From the NCBI GenBank assembly GCA_020446425.1, contig JAGRES010000015.1, positions 103,482 through 167,481 of the forward strand: 64,000 nt of DNA. Direction: 5' to 3'. The position numbers and the translations under genes were made by a program. This DNA comes from Sphingobium sp. GTDB lineage: Bacteria; Pseudomonadota; Alphaproteobacteria; Sphingomonadales; Sphingomonadaceae. The notes below the pieces were generated by a model that was not told the DNA's origin, searched no databases, and saw only the letters and a list, made by a program, of their open reading frames with translations. Below, in pieces: positions 61,641-64,000 of this stretch. Every line of letters begins with the position of its first letter. Position 1 is the first letter of the stretch.

Positions 61641-64000
61641 TATTTTCTTAGCGATATTAGCTATGGACTCATATAATAGAGGTTACGAGCCAGGCATAAA
61701 TGGACTGCCATTTCCGCAGTTTGATTCTAATGGAAACGTATTTGAAGAGGTCAAGCTCGGACAAGCTAAAATCATTACTGATAGCTCAGTAGAGCTAGGG
61801 CTGGCAGCTACACAGAATGCTGGCTTCTATGCCATCGCCTATGATGTAAGTGCAGTAACAGGTTTCGGCTCTAATACTAATGTGGTTTCATATAGAGGGT
61901 TGGATAGCCTTTGGGCTGACTTGTCTACTTTCATGACAGCTCTTGGGTCTCCCACCACTCCCCAAGCAGAGCTTGCGGTTAGTTTCCTTCGATCAGCCCT
62001 CAATCTGTCAGCGAATGATGATCCTCGAAACGCAGCTGCTATCATGACAGGCTCCTCTCTTGGAGGCGGTTTGGCGGGCTATGTGTCTGCCTTATATGGA
62101 CTAGGTGGAGTGTTATTCGATCCCATTCCGTTCCACAGAGGAACAGATACTGCATACCTATGGTCTCAACCTCAATTTGCAGCCGCATATCCGGGACTGA
62201 AAGAATCAATTTATGGAGCCTTTAACCCTTGGTTGCCCAGCTATAATCAAATCTCTGGATACTATATCCCAACACAGGATGACGATAAGCTAAGTAATGC
62301 TATAACAACATTGCGAAATTTATTTTCAGGAGAAAATCAGAATCTTCTTCCACTGGGATTACCAATGAATGTAGATCTCTCGCTTACTCCGGACAATTTG
62401 GCTGGCGAGAGACATAGCACGTCCCTTCAGATCATTCTGATGTACGGTAACCAGAGCGCACAAACAGGAACGTTCTGGGATGCTTCCGCCAAATATATTG
62501 TGCCAATGCTGTTCGATCAGTCTATTGGAGCCTCGATAGTGCCGGAAGCAGTTCAAGGTTCCGATAGCCTCCCAACCATTTTTCGCAGCGCAATAGCCTA
62601 TTCCGCAATTGACGAAGGTGAAAGACCCTTTGGCGATATTGGCATCCGCGCGTTATTCAATGACGCTAATGATTTTGGCAAGTTCCTGCCGAATATCGGC
62701 AGTAGCGATCTTCGGTTCAAAGAGGACGCCATTGCCCGCTATATTGTCCAGTTCGCCGGCAAAATGGCACTGGGCGATGTCGAGGGCAATGATCAGGCAA
62801 AAGAAGGTGTGCTTGCTGTCAACAGCGCGGGCAATGTACTTTCCATAAATGCAGGCGATAATCTGTGGCAGCTCGGTTCTGAACCCAACGGCGATGATAG
62901 TATCCGTTTGGGGCTGACTGACCTGGTCCGCGCGCCGTTGGAGGCGATTGGTTTCGTCGATGTCAAGCAAAGGGCCGGGGAGGGATTTGCGACGAAGCTG
63001 TCGGAATTCGTGCCAAGCGACGTGGATTACAGGCTGGGGGATGCGCTCAACTTGCTGACCGTGGATTTGACCTCCGATATCTCCAATATCAGTCGCTTTG
63101 ATGCATCGATCTTCGACCGCTTCAATTTCGTTTCATCGAACGCCGGTTCCGTAACTCTGGACGATAGAAAAGACGGCGGGACCGGACTTGCCCTGACCAT
63201 AGGAACTGGTGGAAGCGATCAAATCTCAGGGGCCACTGACAATGATGTGATCGTTACGGGAGCAGGCAACGATATCCTTGCCGGAGGCGGTGGCGTCAAT
63301 TTCCTCTATGGCGGCGGTGGCACCGACACGGTTGACTATTCCGCGCAAATGGACGGCCGTATCAGCATTAATCTCGACGGAGCCTTTTTCGATGAGCTCT
63401 TGCGTGTGGATGGTCCTACAGATTCGCGTGATTATATTTTGGAAGCAGAAAGAATAATCGGTACGGATTTTGCGGATATCATAGATATATCCTCTCTATT
63501 TTACCTGCCTCCGATCGAGTATATCGATCTTGGCGGCAACGGTCTCGAACCAAACTTCTCGGATACAGTCGATGCAAGCCATTCGGATCACGGTGTCACG
63601 ATCGACCTGAGGAACAGTCAAAACCAGCTGGCATTTGCCACGGGTGCCGGGGGCTCGACCGGGATAGTGATCCGCAATGCCGAAGCAGCCGTGGGCTCTG
63701 ATTTCAGTGACAATTTGTTCGCCAACGACGCGGGCAGTTGGCTTGAAGGCGGTGATGGGGCGGACAATCTTTATGGCGGGCAGGGCAATGATGTTCTCAT
63801 AGCCCATCGGCCCGGCGGGGCCTCACAATTTGCCTGGAATGATATTCTCCAGGGAGGAGGTGGCGCAGACTACCTAAAAGATGGCAGCGATATGACTGGC
63901 GGCGCGGGCAATGACGTAATTGACGCTACAGGGACTGTGGGGCCGCTTGGCGCTATTGTTCGTTTCGCCGCTGGAGATGGTCATGATACGATCAAAGCTA
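61630..64000 (+). CDS. RTX protein with class-3-lipase-like N-terminal domain (partial, runs off window)
   Basis: An open frame of at least 790 codons with no stop before the window end. Residues about 1-300 look like an alpha/beta hydrolase: VSYRGLDSLWADLSTF (oxyanion-region RG motif of class-3 lipases) and the nucleophile elbow GSSLG with S143. From about residue 525 the sequence has RTX-type glycine/aspartate nonapeptides (GSDQISGATDNDVIVTG, GAGNDILAGGGG, GGDGADNLYGGQGND). The first third is AT-rich, the rest GC-rich, which suggests a mosaic. The transporter pair upstream is the likely exporter. No stop or C-terminal secretion signal is visible. Confidence 0.88.
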   Translation, partial: MNTDIFLAILAMDSYNRGYEPGINGLPFPQFDSNGNVFEEVKLGQAKIITDSSVELGLAATQNAGFYAIAYDVSAVTGFGSNTNVVSYRGLDSLWADLSTFMTALGSPTTPQAELAVSFLRSALNLSANDDPRNAAAIMTGSSLGGGLAGYVSALYGLGGVLFDPIPFHRGTDTAYLWSQPQFAAAYPGLKESIYGAFNPWLPSYNQISGYYIPTQDDDKLSNAITTLRNLFSGENQNLLPLGLPMNVDLSLTPDNLAGERHSTSLQIILMYGNQSAQTGTFWDASAKYIVPMLFDQSIGASIVPEAVQGSDSLPTIFRSAIAYSAIDEGERPFGDIGIRALFNDANDFGKFLPNIGSSDLRFKEDAIARYIVQFAGKMALGDVEGNDQAKEGVLAVNSAGNVLSINAGDNLWQLGSEPNGDDSIRLGLTDLVRAPLEAIGFVDVKQRAGEGFATKLSEFVPSDVDYRLGDALNLLTVDLTSDISNISRFDASIFDRFNFVSSNAGSVTLDDRKDGGTGLALTIGTGGSDQISGATDNDVIVTGAGNDILAGGGGVNFLYGGGGTDTVDYSAQMDGRISINLDGAFFDELLRVDGPTDSRDYILEAERIIGTDFADIIDISSLFYLPPIEYIDLGGNGLEPNFSDTVDASHSDHGVTIDLRNSQNQLAFATGAGGSTGIVIRNAEAAVGSDFSDNLFANDAGSWLEGGDGADNLYGGQGNDVLIAHRPGGASQFAWNDILQGGGGADYLKDGSDMTGGAGNDVIDATGTVGPLGAIVRFAAGDGHDTIKA

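Overview
The window looks like a chromosomal segment from a diazotrophic alphaproteobacterium, most likely a sphingomonad. This rests on the GC-rich coding style, the oxygen-type NifA, the FixABCX and NifUSV layout, and the general look of the housekeeping proteins; no database search was possible. The core is an almost complete nitrogen-fixation island (about 9.8-48 kb) between ordinary housekeeping genes (clpX, sdhCDA, ppc on the left; a DEAD-box helicase, an ABC-F ATPase and recQ on the right). The far right end holds a type I secretion locus with a class-3-lipase-like RTX protein that runs off the window.

Layout. 0-9.5 kb: clpX, a soluble chemoreceptor with a globin-like sensor, sdhCDA with an AT-rich SLATT-type 2TM gene where sdhB is often found, ppc, and a beta-barrel protein. 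9.8-12.1 kb: dctA-like dicarboxylate symporter, a ModE-type DNA-binding protein, a RidA protein. 12.3-14.2 kb (minus): FixX-like ferredoxin, a ferritin-like protein, and a FeSII/Shethna-type [2Fe-2S] ferredoxin fused to a ferritin-like domain. 14.5-16.6 kb: ferredoxin, LRV-FeS protein, nifT, SIR2-like gene. 16.9-22.9 kb: nifB, fdxN, a TPR gene, two nifZ-type genes, two small nif-associated genes, a DegT-fold protein without its PLP lysine, a three-cysteine ferredoxin, bolA, a CGFS glutaredoxin and a FeSI-type ferredoxin. 22.9-23.4 kb (minus): a receiver-only protein without the phospho-Asp. 23.7-33.8 kb: nifHDKENX, DUF269, DUF683, fdxB, nifQ, a truncated globin and a Rieske protein. 33.8-35.2 kb (minus): ABM-fold protein, TPR protein, unknown protein. 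35.5-43.9 kb: iscA-type gene, nifU, nifS, nifV, cysE, nifW, fixABCX. 44.1-48.0 kb: nifA, modBC and bacterioferritin.

Regulation can be read directly. Well-formed sigma-54 -24/-12 elements (GG-N10-GC) and TGT-N10-ACA NifA upstream sites precede the ferredoxin/LRV operon, nifB, nifHDK and iscA-nifU. In three of these regions a second sigma-54-like element points the other way, so shared NifA sites probably fire divergent operons: the FeSII-ferritin operon, the pseudo-receiver, and the TPR/ABM operon. NifA carries the C-x11-C-x19-C-x4-C motif of oxygen-sensitive NifA proteins and no nifL is present. The accessory genes form an unusually rich oxygen and iron-sulfur protection set around molybdenum nitrogenase: FeSI and FeSII homologues, two ferritin-like domains, bacterioferritin, a truncated globin, a Rieske protein and BolA-Grx.

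The most novel part may be the secretion locus (55.7-64 kb): an RTX transporter pair, three homologous envelope-protein or lipoprotein genes, and, between them, two short ORFs (36 and 34 codons) that are homologous to the N-terminus of the terminal RTX lipase. This looks like repeated [lipoprotein + secreted enzyme] units in which the earlier enzymes have been cut down to start stubs, as in arrays of orphan toxin/immunity modules.
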